The translations under genes were made by a program, and so were the position numbers. From NCBI RefSeq assembly GCF_004522155.1, contig NZ_SDEA01000004.1:124001-188000 (forward strand): DNA of 64,000 nt, read 5' to 3'. Below the pieces are notes generated by a model. It did not search any database, was not told the DNA's origin, and saw only the letters and a list, made by a program, of their open reading frames with translations. The stretch comes from Paracoccus luteus. Its GTDB lineage: Bacteria; Pseudomonadota; Alphaproteobacteria; Rhodobacterales; Rhodobacteraceae. Positions within the stretch are counted from its first letter, which is position 1, and each line of letters starts with the position of its first letter. This document shows, piece by piece, positions 1 to 11,348 of this stretch.

Positions 1-266
1 GTCCGCCGCGACCGGCCGCCATAAAGGATGTCGATGCGGATGTGTTCGTTTTCCAGCAGCGTATAGGCCGCCGCCAGAAGGAACGCCGCGCCGTAAAGAT
101 ACCATTGCAGCTCCAGCCAGGCGTTGGACGAGATCGACCAGACCTTGCGGATGATGGCGTTGCCGGCGCTGACCAGCACGGCCACGAGGATCAGCCAGCT
201 GACGCTGCGGCCGATCACCGTGCTCATGCGGTCGATGCCGCGGGATAGGGCCAGAAGGCCGCCCAT
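1..266 (-). CDS. TRAP transporter small permease (DctQ family), 5' part only
   Basis: The N-terminal 88 or so codons of a TRAP small membrane subunit; the gene runs off the left edge. It would pair with a large DctM permease to import an organic acid with a periplasmic binding protein. The reading contains a first membrane helix (about residues 20-36), the conserved SSNAWLELQWYLYG stretch and the start of a second helix. The start is the ATG at 264-266, preceded by a purine-rich GGGGAGAGGA Shine-Dalgarno. It closely resembles the small permease at 57926-58525 (SAGNA, SSNAWLE, YTLL-N-H-R-DIL are shared), so both belong to the TRAP subgroup often annotated as mannitol/chloroaromatic. The substrate is unknown. 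Confidence 0.85.
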   Translation of the reverse strand, partial: MGGLLALSRGIDRMSTVIGRSVSWLILVAVLVSAGNAIIRKVWSISSNAWLELQWYLYGAAFLLAAAYTLLENEHIRIDILYGGRSRR

Positions 267-346
267 GATGTCCTCTCCCCGTTGGTGTCGCGGCCTTGCC
301 ATGCCGGGGTTTTCAGCCCCGGAAACGCCGCTTTTACAGGGGTGCC

Positions 347-375
347 GTATGAACCAGCGCCCCCCCGCCGGTCAA
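347..375 (-). promoter_or_regulatory. Candidate sigma70 promoter for the left-edge TRAP gene
   Basis: On the minus strand TTGACC (370-375) and TCATAC (347-352) are separated by exactly 17 bp, about 80 bp upstream of the TRAP start. This is the only structured signal I see in the gene-free stretch 267-576, which otherwise must also hold the promoter of the divergent ABC exporter. Match to consensus is moderate; the call is inference from spacing and position. Confidence 0.4.
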
Positions 376-576
376 CAATAATGAAGCCGGGCGCGACCTT
401 GCGGCAGCGGCGGCTTTCGCCTGTGTCCGCAGGGCCTCAGGGGCGCGCACCGCCCGGTTCCGCGCGCCGCGCAGCCCCCGGCATGCCGGCGCTTTACCCC
501 CGGCCCGAACTGGCGCAGTCTCGCCCGCCTGACACCGCCGAGACGCCATGACCCGCCACCCCGTCCCCGACCGCCC

Positions 577-2436
577 ATGCCGCCGCTGAACCCCCGCCCC
601 GCCCCGCGCAGCTTTCGCGACCGCTGGGCGGCGATGCGCAACGTGCCGCCGTTCCTGCGGCTGGTCTGGCAGGCCGGGCGGCTGCTGACGATCGCCACGC
701 TGACGCTGCGGCTGGCGCGCGCCCTGATCCCGGTCGCCACGCTGTATGTCGGCAAGCTGATCGTGGACGAGGTGGTGCGCCTGATCGCCCTGCCCGACGG
801 TCCCGCCACCATCGGCGGCTGGTGGGATGCGGGGCTGGCATCCGGGCTGGGCTGGCTGCTGGCGGCCGAGTTCGCGCTGGCCATCGCCCAGGACGGGCTG
901 ACGCGGCTGATCGGGCTGGTGGACAGCCTGCTGTCGGAACGGCTGTCGAACGGCCTGTCGGTCCGGCTGATGGATCACGCCGCCGCCCTCGACCTGAAGG
1001 ATTTCGAGGACGCCGTCTTTCAGGACAAGCTGGACCGCGCCCGCCGCCAGACCGCGATGCGCATGTCGCTGCTGGGACAGCTGCTGAACCAGGTGGAAAG
1101 CGTCGTCACCATCGTCAGCTTTGCGGGCGGGCTGCTGGCCTATAACCCGCTGCTGGTCGTGCTGCTGATCCTGACGCTGATCCCCGCCTTTCTGGGCGAG
1201 GCGCATTTCAACGCGCGCACCTATTCGCTGGATTATGGCCGCACACCGGAACGGCGCGAGATGGACTATGTCCGCCAGATCGCCGCCAGCGCCGACACCG
1301 CGAAAGAGGTCAAGATCTTCGGCCTGCATCGGTTCCTGACCGACCGCTACATGACGCTGGCGCGGGCGTTCTATGCCCAGAACCGCCGCGTCGCCGTGGA
1401 CCGCGCTGCCTGGGGGGCGCTGTTCGCCGCGCTGGGGACGCTGGGCTATTACGCGGCCTATGCGTGGATCGTGGCCCAGACGCTGACCGGCAAGCTGACG
1501 CTGGGCGACCTGACCTTTCTGGCCGGATCGTTCCAGCGCCTGCGCGCGCTGATGGAAAACCTGCTGACCTCGTTCGGCCAGACCGCGGCGCAGGCGATGT
1601 ATCTGGACGACCTGTTCAGCTTTTTCCGCGTCGCGCCCGAGATCACCTCGCCCCCCGATGCGCTGCCCGTGCCGCGTCCCATCGCGCGGGGGTTCCAGTT
1701 CCAGGACGTGGGCTTCCGCTATCCCGGCAGCGACCGCTGGGCCGTGCGGCACCTGACGTTCGACCTGCATGCGGGCGAGACGCTTGCGCTGGTCGGCGAA
1801 AACGGCGCCGGCAAGACCACGCTGGTCAAGCTGCTGGCGCGGCTTTACGACCCGGACGAGGGGCGCATCCTGCTGGATGGGCGCGACCTGCGCGACTATG
1901 ACCTGGACGGACTGCGCGCGGCGATGGGCGTGATCTTCCAGGACTTCGTCCGCTTCAACCTGACGGCGGGCGACAACATCGCCGTGGGCCGCATCGACGC
2001 GCGGACCGATGGCGACCGCATCCGCGCCGCCGCCGACCGCGCGATGGCCGCCCCGGTGATCGACCGCCTGCCCGCCGGATACGACCAGATGATCGGCAAG
2101 CGTTTCGCCAACGGGGTCGAACTGTCCGGCGGCGAATGGCAAAAGATCGCCATCGCGCGGGCCTATATGCGCGACGCGCAGGTGCTGATCCTGGACGAAC
2201 CCACCGCGGCGCTGGACGCGCGGTCGGAATACGAGGTGTTCCAGCGTTTCAAGGAGCTGTCGGCCCGGCGCACCGCTGTCCTGATCTCGCACCGGTTTTC
2301 ATCCGTGCGGATGGCGGACCGCATCCTTGTGCTGGCCGACGGCCGGGTCGAGGCGCAGGGCACGCACCAGGAACTGCTGGCACGGCCCGGCCGCTATCGC
2401 GAATTGTTCGAGCTGCAGGCCGAAGGCTATCGCTAG
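577..2436 (+). CDS. ABC transporter, fused transmembrane and ATP-binding domains
   Basis: A 619-residue half-transporter of the exporter type. The N-terminal half (about residues 25-340) carries several hydrophobic helices of an ABC membrane domain. The C-terminal half is a nucleotide-binding domain with Walker A GENGAGKTT, Q-loop region VIFQDF, signature LSGGEWQK, Walker B QVLILDEPTAALD and a switch histidine in LISHRF. One chain has one membrane and one ATPase domain, so it should act as a dimer in the cytoplasmic membrane. The neighbours are a glycosidase-like protein 36 bp downstream and a glycosyltransferase facing it, which suggests export of a glycan, glycolipid or other secondary product. 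The direction and cargo are inferred. Confidence 0.88.
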   Translation: MPPLNPRPAPRSFRDRWAAMRNVPPFLRLVWQAGRLLTIATLTLRLARALIPVATLYVGKLIVDEVVRLIALPDGPATIGGWWDAGLASGLGWLLAAEFALAIAQDGLTRLIGLVDSLLSERLSNGLSVRLMDHAAALDLKDFEDAVFQDKLDRARRQTAMRMSLLGQLLNQVESVVTIVSFAGGLLAYNPLLVVLLILTLIPAFLGEAHFNARTYSLDYGRTPERREMDYVRQIAASADTAKEVKIFGLHRFLTDRYMTLARAFYAQNRRVAVDRAAWGALFAALGTLGYYAAYAWIVAQTLTGKLTLGDLTFLAGSFQRLRALMENLLTSFGQTAAQAMYLDDLFSFFRVAPEITSPPDALPVPRPIARGFQFQDVGFRYPGSDRWAVRHLTFDLHAGETLALVGENGAGKTTLVKLLARLYDPDEGRILLDGRDLRDYDLDGLRAAMGVIFQDFVRFNLTAGDNIAVGRIDARTDGDRIRAAADRAMAAPVIDRLPAGYDQMIGKRFANGVELSGGEWQKIAIARAYMRDAQVLILDEPTAALDARSEYEVFQRFKELSARRTAVLISHRFSSVRMADRILVLADGRVEAQGTHQELLARPGRYRELFELQAEGYR

Positions 2437-2472
2437 GGTTGCAGTTGCGCCGGTTCCCGCTATGTTCCCGCG

Positions 2473-3333
2473 ATGGATGGCGCATTTCACCCCCTTGACT
2501 GGTCCCAGGCCGCAACCGGCGATCCGCCCCTGATCGCCGGTTTCGAATGCGGGCGGCTGCACTGGAACGGGCACGACCTGCTGCATTCGACGGGGCACCT
2601 GCCCGACGGGCGGATGCAGCACCACCACGCCACCGCGCGGGCCGAGGGGGCTGCGGGCGCGCGCGACGGGGTGTCCTGGCGCCACGACATCGTCGCCCGC
2701 GTGCAGGCGGTGCCGCCGGACTTTCCGGTGATCTGGGACATGGCCCATTTCGACCTGCCGCCCCGTCCGGCCCAGCACGCGATCGCCTGCTCGCTGGCGC
2801 TGCCCGACAATGCGTGGGCCATCGCGGTGAACGAACCCTCGGTCGGGCGGCGGGTGGCGGGGGTCGTGCGATCCCGCGCCGTCGATGCGGGCCTGAAGAT
2901 GATGACCACCGCCGCCATGCTGCCGCGGCGGCCGCGGTTCGCCACCTGCGACCCGTTCCACCACCTGCACCCCGAGGTGTTCCGCGCCACCGACCGCCTT
3001 GTCGCCAGCGGCCTGATCGAGATGGTGGGCGTGAACTATTACCCCCACCACGCGGTCGAGCCGCTGCACCACGTCCTGCGCGTGGTGGCCGACCGCTGGC
3101 GCCTGCCGGTGATGATCACCGAAACGGGGTGGCACGATGGCCTGCCTGCCGCCCACCGGCGGTTTCCCCATATCCACGACCGCTGGGGCTGGCTGGCCCA
3201 TGTCCGGGCCGAGGTGGAACGATCCGGCGTGCCGGTGGCGGGCATCTGCTGGTATCCGTGGCTGGACATGCCCGACTGGGGCGACCCGGACCGGGGGCGC
3301 TGGCCCTGCGGCTGGCCGGGGCGGCAGGCTTAG
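2473..3333 (+). CDS. Glycoside hydrolase-like (beta-glucosidase-like) protein
   Basis: A 286-residue protein that reads like a short clan-A TIM-barrel glycosidase. VNEPSVG (about residues 120-126) is reminiscent of the acid/base NEP motif, VGVNYYPH follows, and ITETGWHDG (about 216-224) resembles the nucleophile strand of GH1 enzymes. It is much shorter than GH1 beta-glucosidases (roughly 450 residues), so it may be a minimal or diverged member; activity is not certain. It lies 36 bp after the ABC exporter and converges with a GT4 glycosyltransferase, so a role in processing a glycoconjugate is plausible. No signal peptide is visible, which points to the cytoplasm. Confidence 0.6.
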   Translation: MDGAFHPLDWSQAATGDPPLIAGFECGRLHWNGHDLLHSTGHLPDGRMQHHHATARAEGAAGARDGVSWRHDIVARVQAVPPDFPVIWDMAHFDLPPRPAQHAIACSLALPDNAWAIAVNEPSVGRRVAGVVRSRAVDAGLKMMTTAAMLPRRPRFATCDPFHHLHPEVFRATDRLVASGLIEMVGVNYYPHHAVEPLHHVLRVVADRWRLPVMITETGWHDGLPAAHRRFPHIHDRWGWLAHVRAEVERSGVPVAGICWYPWLDMPDWGDPDRGRWPCGWPGRQA

Positions 3334-3411
3334 CGGGGACGCCCGCCAAGGCGGGACACTTAGGCGCGGCATTCCGGCCGGGAACGCCAGCAGCGAACGC
3401 CGCCGCCGTCC

Positions 3412-4638
3412 TCAGGCAGGCGCGGGGGCGTTCGACTCGACCCAATCGACCAGCCGCGGCAGGCAGTGCCGTTTCAGGTCATAGCCGTCCAGGATCGTCT
3501 GCCGCGCCGCGGCCTTGATCCGCGCCGCGTCGGGGTCGCCGTCCAGCGCCCGGATCAGCGCCCCCTCCAGCGCGGGACGGTCGAAGAACGGGACCAGCCG
3601 CCCATTGTTGCCATCCCGGATCAGTTCGCGCACGGGTTCCGTGTCGGACGCCACGACCAGCGCCCCGGCCGACATCGCCTCGGTCAGCGACCAGCTGAGG
3701 ACGAAGGGATAGGTCAGATAGCAATGCACCCGCGTCAGCTGCATCAGCGCGATGAACTGGGGATAGGGGACGCGGCCGGGGAAATGCACGCGGGTCAGGT
3801 CCAGCTGGCCGCCGACCTCGGCCAGCAGCCGGGCTTTCCAGCTGTCGGCGTCGCGGGGACGGGCGCCATAGCTGACGCCGTCGCCGCCCACCATCACCAC
3901 ATGGGCCTGCGGCCGCGTGGCCAGCACGGCCGGCAGCGCGCGCATGAAGACGTGGAACCCGCGGTAAGGTTCAAGCGAGCGGCTGACGAAGGTCACGACC
4001 TCGTCCGCAGCGGACAGGCGCCGCCCGTCGGGCGTCGTCCACCCCGCGTCCGGGTCGGGGCGCAGCAGGTCGGTGTCGATGCCGTCATGGATGACGGTGA
4101 TCTTGCTCCGCAGTTCCGGCGGAAAGCTGTCGGCCTGATAGCGGGTGGGCGCCAGCGCGGCGTCGGCCTGCACGATGCCCTGGATCAGATGCGCCGACCG
4201 CGCGACCGTGGACACGCGCTGTTCGTCCGTGCCGGGGCTAAGCTCGGGGTCGAAGCCCACGTCCTGCCCGCGCGTGCGATACATCAGCTCGGCATAGACC
4301 AGCAGCCGCGCGTCGGGCCAGATCTCCTTGAGAAACAGCGTCTCGCCCCAGCCGGAATGACCGACGATCACGTCGGGCGTGAACCCGTGCCGGTCGCGCA
4401 GGGCCCGCGCCGCCCGCGCGGCCATCCAGCCGCGTTCGGCGAACTCGGCATACGGGCGGCCCAGCGGATGCGACAGGGTAACGGCGGGAGGCGCCGCATA
4501 TTTGACCACCCGCACCGGCGACGGGCGCTGGTTCTTTTCATCGGTCAGCGCCAGCACCTCGTGCCCCCGCGCGACCAGCGCCGGGGCAAGATGCGGGAAC
4601 TGCCCGGGAAAGTTCTGGTGGACGAACAGGACGCGCAT
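3412..4638 (-). CDS. Glycosyltransferase family 4 (GT4)
   Basis: A 408-residue GT-B fold glycosyltransferase. The start MRVLFVHQNFPGQFPHLA is the typical beginning of this GT4 subgroup; the longer open frame upstream overlaps the yejF gene and is not used. The donor-binding half has SRSLEPYRGFHVFMRALP (about residues 228-245) and the E-x7-E-like region SLTEAMSAGALVVASDTEPV (about 310-330). It probably moves a sugar from a nucleotide donor to a lipid, protein or polysaccharide acceptor. It begins 4 bp after the yejF stop, so it is likely co-transcribed with the peptide transporter, an odd pairing. Acceptor unknown. Confidence 0.85.
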   Translation of the reverse strand: MRVLFVHQNFPGQFPHLAPALVARGHEVLALTDEKNQRPSPVRVVKYAAPPAVTLSHPLGRPYAEFAERGWMAARAARALRDRHGFTPDVIVGHSGWGETLFLKEIWPDARLLVYAELMYRTRGQDVGFDPELSPGTDEQRVSTVARSAHLIQGIVQADAALAPTRYQADSFPPELRSKITVIHDGIDTDLLRPDPDAGWTTPDGRRLSAADEVVTFVSRSLEPYRGFHVFMRALPAVLATRPQAHVVMVGGDGVSYGARPRDADSWKARLLAEVGGQLDLTRVHFPGRVPYPQFIALMQLTRVHCYLTYPFVLSWSLTEAMSAGALVVASDTEPVRELIRDGNNGRLVPFFDRPALEGALIRALDGDPDAARIKAAARQTILDGYDLKRHCLPRLVDWVESNAPAPA

Positions 4639-4642
4639 GACC

Positions 4643-6309
<1,667 letters not shown>

Positions 6310-6313
<4 letters not shown>

Positions 6314-7413
6314 CGGAAGGTCTTTCGCGGGTCGAAGGCGTCGCGGACCCCTTCGAAGATGAAGACCAGCAGCGACAGCATGATCGCGAAGGTGAAGAAC
6401 GCCGCAAACCCCAGCCACGGCGCCTGAAGGTTCTGTTTCGCCTGCAGCGCCAGTTCCCCCAGCGAGGGCGCCGAGGCGGGCAGGCCATAGCCCAGGTAAT
6501 CCAGCGCGGCCAGCGACGAGATCGTGCCGGTCACGACGAAGGGCAGCATCGTCAGCGTGGCCACCATCGCGTTGGGCAGGATGTGGCGGAACATGATCGT
6601 TCGGTCGCCGACCCCCAGCGCCCGCGCGGCGCGGACATATTCAAAGTTGCGGGCGCGCAGGAACTCGGCCCGCACGACGCCGACGAGGGCGGGCCAACCG
6701 AACAGGATCGACACGAACACCAGCAGCCAGAAGCTGCGCCCGAGGATCGCGAACAGGATGATGATGACGTAAAGCGAGGGCGTGGACCCCCAGATTTCCA
6801 GCAGCCGCTGGAACACCAGGTCGGTGCGCCCCCCGAAATAGCCCTGCACCGCCCCCGCGGCGATGCCGATCACGGACGAGACCGCCGTCACGATCAGCGT
6901 GAACAGGATCGACACCCGGAAACCATAGATCACCCGCGCCGCCACGTCGCGCGCGGTGTCGTCGGTGCCCAGCCAGTGGTCGGCGTCGGGCGCGCTGGGG
7001 GCGGTGCCGACGTCGTTGACGGTGCGGTAGTGATAGGGGATCGGGGGCCAGATCATCCAGCCGCGGTGGACAGGCTCGCCCGCGACGCTGCCTGTCGCGG
7101 CCTCGGCCATGATCGCCTCGGGGTCGTCCCAGCATTCCTGGCGCCCGCCGGACACGATCAGGCACTGCACCGCGGGGTCGGAATAGATCGCCTCGGTCCC
7201 GAAATCGCCGCCGAAGGCGGTTTCGGGATAGAAGCGGTAGGCGGGGAAATGCAGCTCTCCGCGATAGCTGACGACGATCGGCCGGTCATTGGCGATGATC
7301 TCGGCGAACAGCGACAGCACGAAGATCGTGGCAAAGATCACCAGCGACCAGAAGGCGCGGCCGTTGCGGCGGAAATTGCGCCAGCGGCGCTGGTTCAGGG
7401 GCGACAGTCTCAT
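6310..7413 (-). CDS. yejE: Peptide ABC transporter permease (YejE type)
   Basis: A 367-residue permease. One helix near residues 20-40 is followed by a periplasmic insert (about 45-150) characteristic of YejE, then the core membrane domain with the [13 protein letters not shown] coupling loop and the conserved HILPNAM segment. It forms the channel with YejB. Both ends overlap neighbours by 4 bp: its ATG sits in the TGA of yejB and its own TGA contains the yejF ATG. A longer open frame upstream is a frame artefact over yejB. Confidence 0.92.
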
Positions 7414-8489
7414 CCGGCGCGTCTTTCGAAATCGATGCGCGGATCGACCAGCACATACATCAGGTCCGACAGGATCCCGATCAGCAGCCCCATCAGGCCG
7501 AAGACGTAAAGCGTGCCGAAGATCACCGGATAGTCGCGCTGGACCGCCGCCTCGAACCCCAGGCGGCCAAGGCCGTCGAGCGAAAAGATCGTCTCGATCA
7601 GGATGGACGACCCGAAGAAGACGCCAAGGAACAGCGACGGGAACCCCGCGATCACGATCAGCATCGCGTTGCGGAAGACATGGCCATACAGCACCTGCCG
7701 TTCCGCCAGCCCCTTGGCGCGGGCGGTGACGACGTATTGCTTGTTGATCTCGTCCAGAAAGCTGTTCTTGGTCAGCAGCGTCAGCGTGGCAAAGCTGGAA
7801 ATCGTGGCCGCGATCACCGGCAGGGTGATGTGCCACAGGTAATCCTTGATCTGCCCCCAGGTGGACAGCTGGTCGAAATTGTCGCTGACCAGCCCGCGCA
7901 GGGGAAATATCTTCCAGTATGACCCCCCGGCGAACAGCACCATCAGCAGCACCGCGAACAGGAATCCGGGGATCGCATAGCCGACGATGATCGCGGAACT
8001 GGTCCAGGTGTCGAAGGGCGTGCCGTCCCGCACCGCCTTGCGGATGCCCAGCGGGATCGAGATCAGATAGGCCAGCAGCGTGGACCACAGCCCCAGCGTG
8101 ATGCTGACCGGCATCTTTTCCAGCACCAGATCGACGACCGAGATCGAGCGGAACCAGCTTTCGCCGAAATCGAACCGCAGATAGTCCCAGAGCATCGACG
8201 CGAACCGCTGGACCGGCGGCTTGTCGAACCCGAACTCGCGTTCCAGTTCGGCGATGAACTCGGGCGGCAGGCCCTGGGCGCCCGCGTATTTCTCGGCCCC
8301 GCCGCCGCCCTGCCCGGCGTCGCCGCCGCCCGCGATGTTGCGGAACACGTCGCCCTCGCCCTGGACGCGGGCCACGATCTGCTCGATCGGGCCGCCGGGG
8401 ACGAACTGCGTCAGGGTGAAGTTGACCAGCATGATGCCGATCAGCGTGGGCACGATCAGCAGCAGCCGTCGCAGAAGATATGCGCCCAT
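7410..8489 (-). CDS. yejB: Peptide ABC transporter permease (YejB type)
   Basis: A 359-residue permease starting [18 protein letters not shown], the usual first helix of DppB/YejB proteins. A YejB-type linker rich in glycine (about residues 50-75) precedes the core, and the coupling-loop region [14 protein letters not shown] plus HVFRNAM is present. Works with YejE in the cytoplasmic membrane. It starts 31 bp downstream of yejA and overlaps yejE by 4 bp, consistent with a single yejABEF operon. Confidence 0.92.
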   Translation of the reverse strand: MGAYLLRRLLLIVPTLIGIMLVNFTLTQFVPGGPIEQIVARVQGEGDVFRNIAGGGDAGQGGGGAEKYAGAQGLPPEFIAELEREFGFDKPPVQRFASMLWDYLRFDFGESWFRSISVVDLVLEKMPVSITLGLWSTLLAYLISIPLGIRKAVRDGTPFDTWTSSAIIVGYAIPGFLFAVLLMVLFAGGSYWKIFPLRGLVSDNFDQLSTWGQIKDYLWHITLPVIAATISSFATLTLLTKNSFLDEINKQYVVTARAKGLAERQVLYGHVFRNAMLIVIAGFPSLFLGVFFGSSILIETIFSLDGLGRLGFEAAVQRDYPVIFGTLYVFGLMGLLIGILSDLMYVLVDPRIDFERRAG

Positions 8490-8520
8490 CGGGTGATCCT
8501 GCCCCTGCCCGGCGGTGGCG

Positions 8521-10464
8521 CTAGCGCAGCGCCCCGGCCTTTTTCAGCTTTTCAGCCTTATCGGCATCGAACCACCAGAAATCAAGCTCGCCCAGGGCAT
8601 AGGGGGGCAGCGTCTCGGGGTGGGCATACTGGTCCCAATAGGCGACGGTGTATTTGGCCTTGAACCACTGCGGCACCCACAGGTGGATCGCCCGCAGCGC
8701 ACGGTCCAGCGCGCGCACCCGCACGGTCAGGTCGGCCTGCGTCGTCGCCCCCTCGACCAGGGTGATCAGCCGGTCCACGGCGGGATTGGCAAGTCCCATC
8801 GCGTTGAACACATCGTTGGTCGATGCGCTGCCGAAATACTGCTGCAGCCCGCCGCCGGGGATCGGATCCTGACCCAGATGCACGTTGATCATGTCAAAGT
8901 CATGGCTGCGCTGGCGGCTTTCCATCTGCGCGTCGTCCACGCGGGAATGGACCGCGTCGATGCCGGCAGCGCGCAGGTTTTCCACATAGGGGTTGATGAC
9001 GCGGTCGAAGGTCTGGGATTCGTTCAGAATCTCGACCCGCAGCGTCTGGCCTTGGGCGTTGCGGCGCAGCCCGTCGCGGGCGCCCTGCGGGATCGTCCAC
9101 CCGGCGTCGTTCAGCAGCGCCGCAGCCTGGCGCAGGTTGCCGCGGTCCAGCTGGCGCGCCCCGCTGACCGGCGGCTCCACCGCGGGATCGGTCAGCACGC
9201 CCGGCGGCAGGTCCGCGGCCAGCGGTTCCAGCAGCGCCAGCTCCTCGGCCCCGGGGGTGCCGGTGGCGGCCAGTTCGCTGTTGTCCCAGAAACTGCCGAC
9301 ACGTTCGTAAAGACCATAGAACAGCGTCGAGTTCGCCCATTCGAAGTTGAACATCAGCCCGATGGCCTGCCGCACCCGGATGTCCTGGAACTGCGGGCGG
9401 CGCATGTTGATGGCCCAGGCCTGGCCGTTGGCGATGTTGCCGTCCGGCAGCTCGGCCTTGACGACCCAGCCCTGGTTCAGCGCCGGAAAGTCATAGCGGG
9501 TGGACCAGATGATGCTGCTCGCCTCGTTGCGAAAGGTGTATTCGCCGGCCTTGAACGCCTCGAAGGCGGTTTCATAGTCGCCGAAATATTCGATGCGGAT
9601 GCTGTCGAAGTTGTTGCGGCCAACGTTGATGGGCAGGTCCGCGCCCCAATAGTCGGGATTGCGCTTCCACGTGACGGAACGGCCGATGTCGGCCTTGTCG
9701 AACAGATAGGCGCCCGACCCGATGAAAGGTCGGTTCGAGCTTTCGGCCAGATCGTGCTGGTTCGCCGTGAAATCGGCCTGCGAGAAAACCGGGATGCCGC
9801 CGACCTGCTGGATCACGTCGCGGCGGGGATAGTCGGGGGTGAAGGTGAACCGGATGCGGCGGTCGTCCAGCACCTCGGCGCCCGCGACCTGCTGACCCAG
9901 CACCGCGCGATAGGACGACAGCCCCTTGTCGCGCAGCTGTTCATAGGAAAACAGCACGTCCCGCGCGGTCAGCGGCGTGCCGTCGGAAAAGCGCGCGCCG
10001 TCGCGCAGGGTGAAGATCACCCAATCGCGGCTTTCAGGATACTCGATCGTCTCGCACAGCAGGCAATAGGCGGCGCCCACCTCGTCGGCGGTGCCGGTCA
10101 TCAGGCTTTCCAGCATGGTCGTGGACAGCGCCGCCGCCCGGCCTTTCAGCGTGAACGGGTTATAGCTGTCGAACCCGCCGGGCGCCCATTCGCTGATCTC
10201 GCCGCCCTTGGGCGCGTCGGGGTTCACATAGGCGAGATGCGCGAAATCGGCAGGCAGCTTCAGCGTGTCGAAGGTGGCGATCCCGTGGCTGACGATGGTT
10301 TCGCCTGTATCCGCCGAGGCGACCGGGGCCGCGGCTGGGGCGGGGACGGCGGCTGGGGCGGGGGCGGCGGGGTCCGCCGTCTGCGCAAGGGGCGTCTGCG
10401 GCGACACCGCCACGGCCGCGATCCCGACCGCCGCCGCCGTCAGCCATGCGTGCGCTGTCATCAT
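8521..10464 (-). CDS. yejA: Periplasmic peptide-binding protein (YejA type, SBP family 5)
   Basis: A 647-residue extracytoplasmic solute-binding protein of the DppA/OppA family. It begins with a signal sequence ([20 protein letters not shown], then an Ala-Gln near residue 28) followed by an unusual Ala/Pro-rich spacer of about 25 residues. Family features include [20 protein letters not shown] and a long body typical of YejA. It delivers peptides to YejBEF. Three ATG codons lie close together (10470, 10464, 10461); I chose 10464 because AGAGGG is then about 6 bp away. First gene of the yejABEF operon. Confidence 0.9.
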   Translation of the reverse strand: MMTAHAWLTAAAVGIAAVAVSPQTPLAQTADPAAPAPAAVPAPAAAPVASADTGETIVSHGIATFDTLKLPADFAHLAYVNPDAPKGGEISEWAPGGFDSYNPFTLKGRAAALSTTMLESLMTGTADEVGAAYCLLCETIEYPESRDWVIFTLRDGARFSDGTPLTARDVLFSYEQLRDKGLSSYRAVLGQQVAGAEVLDDRRIRFTFTPDYPRRDVIQQVGGIPVFSQADFTANQHDLAESSNRPFIGSGAYLFDKADIGRSVTWKRNPDYWGADLPINVGRNNFDSIRIEYFGDYETAFEAFKAGEYTFRNEASSIIWSTRYDFPALNQGWVVKAELPDGNIANGQAWAINMRRPQFQDIRVRQAIGLMFNFEWANSTLFYGLYERVGSFWDNSELAATGTPGAEELALLEPLAADLPPGVLTDPAVEPPVSGARQLDRGNLRQAAALLNDAGWTIPQGARDGLRRNAQGQTLRVEILNESQTFDRVINPYVENLRAAGIDAVHSRVDDAQMESRQRSHDFDMINVHLGQDPIPGGGLQQYFGSASTNDVFNAMGLANPAVDRLITLVEGATTQADLTVRVRALDRALRAIHLWVPQWFKAKYTVAYWDQYAHPETLPPYALGELDFWWFDADKAEKLKKAGALR

Positions 10465-10570
10465 CGCCATCCCTCTGCCGCAGCCAATGTCCATCGCCCG
10501 CGACGCTAGGCCACCGGGGGACGCGCCGGCAAGACGGCTTGCGCTTTCGTGACCGGGCAGGCCGCGCGCA

Positions 10571-10600
10571 TGAAAACGGCGCGGGGATCATCCCGCGCCG
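10571..10600 (-). terminator. Rho-independent terminator of cycM
   Basis: A perfect 9-bp GC stem (CGGCGCGGG / CCCGCGCCG, loop of 6) followed on the minus strand by GTTTTC. It lies about 35 bp after the cycM stop, the right place for that gene's terminator. Confidence 0.75.
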
Positions 10601-10606
10601 GACAAT

Positions 10607-10630
10607 CGGTTGCCGGTTGCCGGTTGCCGG
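10607..10630. repeat. Tandem heptamer repeat, CGGTTGC x3
   Basis: Three perfect head-to-tail copies of CGGTTGC plus a partial fourth (CGG), between the cycM stop and its terminator hairpin. A short simple repeat that could vary in copy number; no function is evident. Confidence 0.8.
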
Positions 10631-10634
10631 GCGG

Positions 10635-11168
10635 TTACTGGACGGACTGCAGATAGGCGATCAGGTTCGCCCGTTCCTCGGCCTTTTTCAGCCCGGCGAA
10701 CGCCATCTTGGTTCCGGGGACGACACCCTTGGGGTCGGTCAGGAAGACCTGCAAAGGCTCGGGATCCCAGGCGCCGCCGTGGGCCGTCATCGGATCGGAA
10801 TAGCTGAACCCCCCGACCGAGGCCACGGCGCGGCCGACCACGCCGTTCAGATGCGGACCGACGCCGTCGGTGCCGTCAACCTTGTGGCAGGCCTTGCACT
10901 TGCCGAACACCTTTTCCCCCGCAGCTGCGTCGGCCGAGGCCAGCAGCGTCGCGAAATCGGGGCCTTCCTCGGCGGCGGCTTCCTCGCCCCCGGCTTCGGC
11001 GTCCGCCACGGCGATGGAGTAGGCTTGCGGATGCGCCTCGCCCTCGGCGACATGACCCGTCGGCCCGACATGATACAGCGACGAGGCGAACCACGACGCC
11101 AGCAGCAGGAACAGCAGCGAACCGATCAGCGCCCCGGCTGCCTTGGTCACCGTCATCGTGTTGAACAT
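10635..11168 (-). CDS. cycM: Membrane-bound cytochrome c552 (CycM type)
   Basis: A 177-residue class I cytochrome c with an uncleaved N-terminal membrane anchor (about residues 10-32), an acidic Ala/Glu-rich linker (about 50-70), and a C-terminal haem domain with CKACH (about 92-96) and a distal methionine in [10 protein letters not shown]. The anchor-linker-haem layout and length match Paracoccus c552, which carries electrons from the bc1 complex to cytochrome aa3 oxidase. The start is the ATG with GGGGAAG about 6 bp upstream. A single-gene unit with its own terminator. Confidence 0.92.
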   Translation of the reverse strand: MFNTMTVTKAAGALIGSLLFLLLASWFASSLYHVGPTGHVAEGEAHPQAYSIAVADAEAGGEEAAAEEGPDFATLLASADAAAGEKVFGKCKACHKVDGTDGVGPHLNGVVGRAVASVGGFSYSDPMTAHGGAWDPEPLQVFLTDPKGVVPGTKMAFAGLKKAEERANLIAYLQSVQ

Positions 11169-11348
11169 CGCGTCTTCCCCTGCGGTCCCGGTCTTGCGTT
11201 GCGCGCTATCTATATGCACTCGGTTTGCCGGTTCAAGGTTTAGTTCGCCCCCCCGGTGGCACCACCGCCGCGGGCCGCCCTTGCCGCTTTCATCGCGCCG
11301 CGCGCCCTGCTAGGTCCGCCCTGCCCATTCCCTGCAAAGGTGCCCGTC

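Noticed and set aside
334..2292. A 652-codon frame antisense to the ABC exporter, and similar very long antisense frames such as 12631-14973, 15120-17837 and 28969-31809
   Set aside because: Their products are low-complexity Arg/His/Gln/Gly-rich text without domains. They are shadows of GC-rich codon bias opposite well-supported genes.
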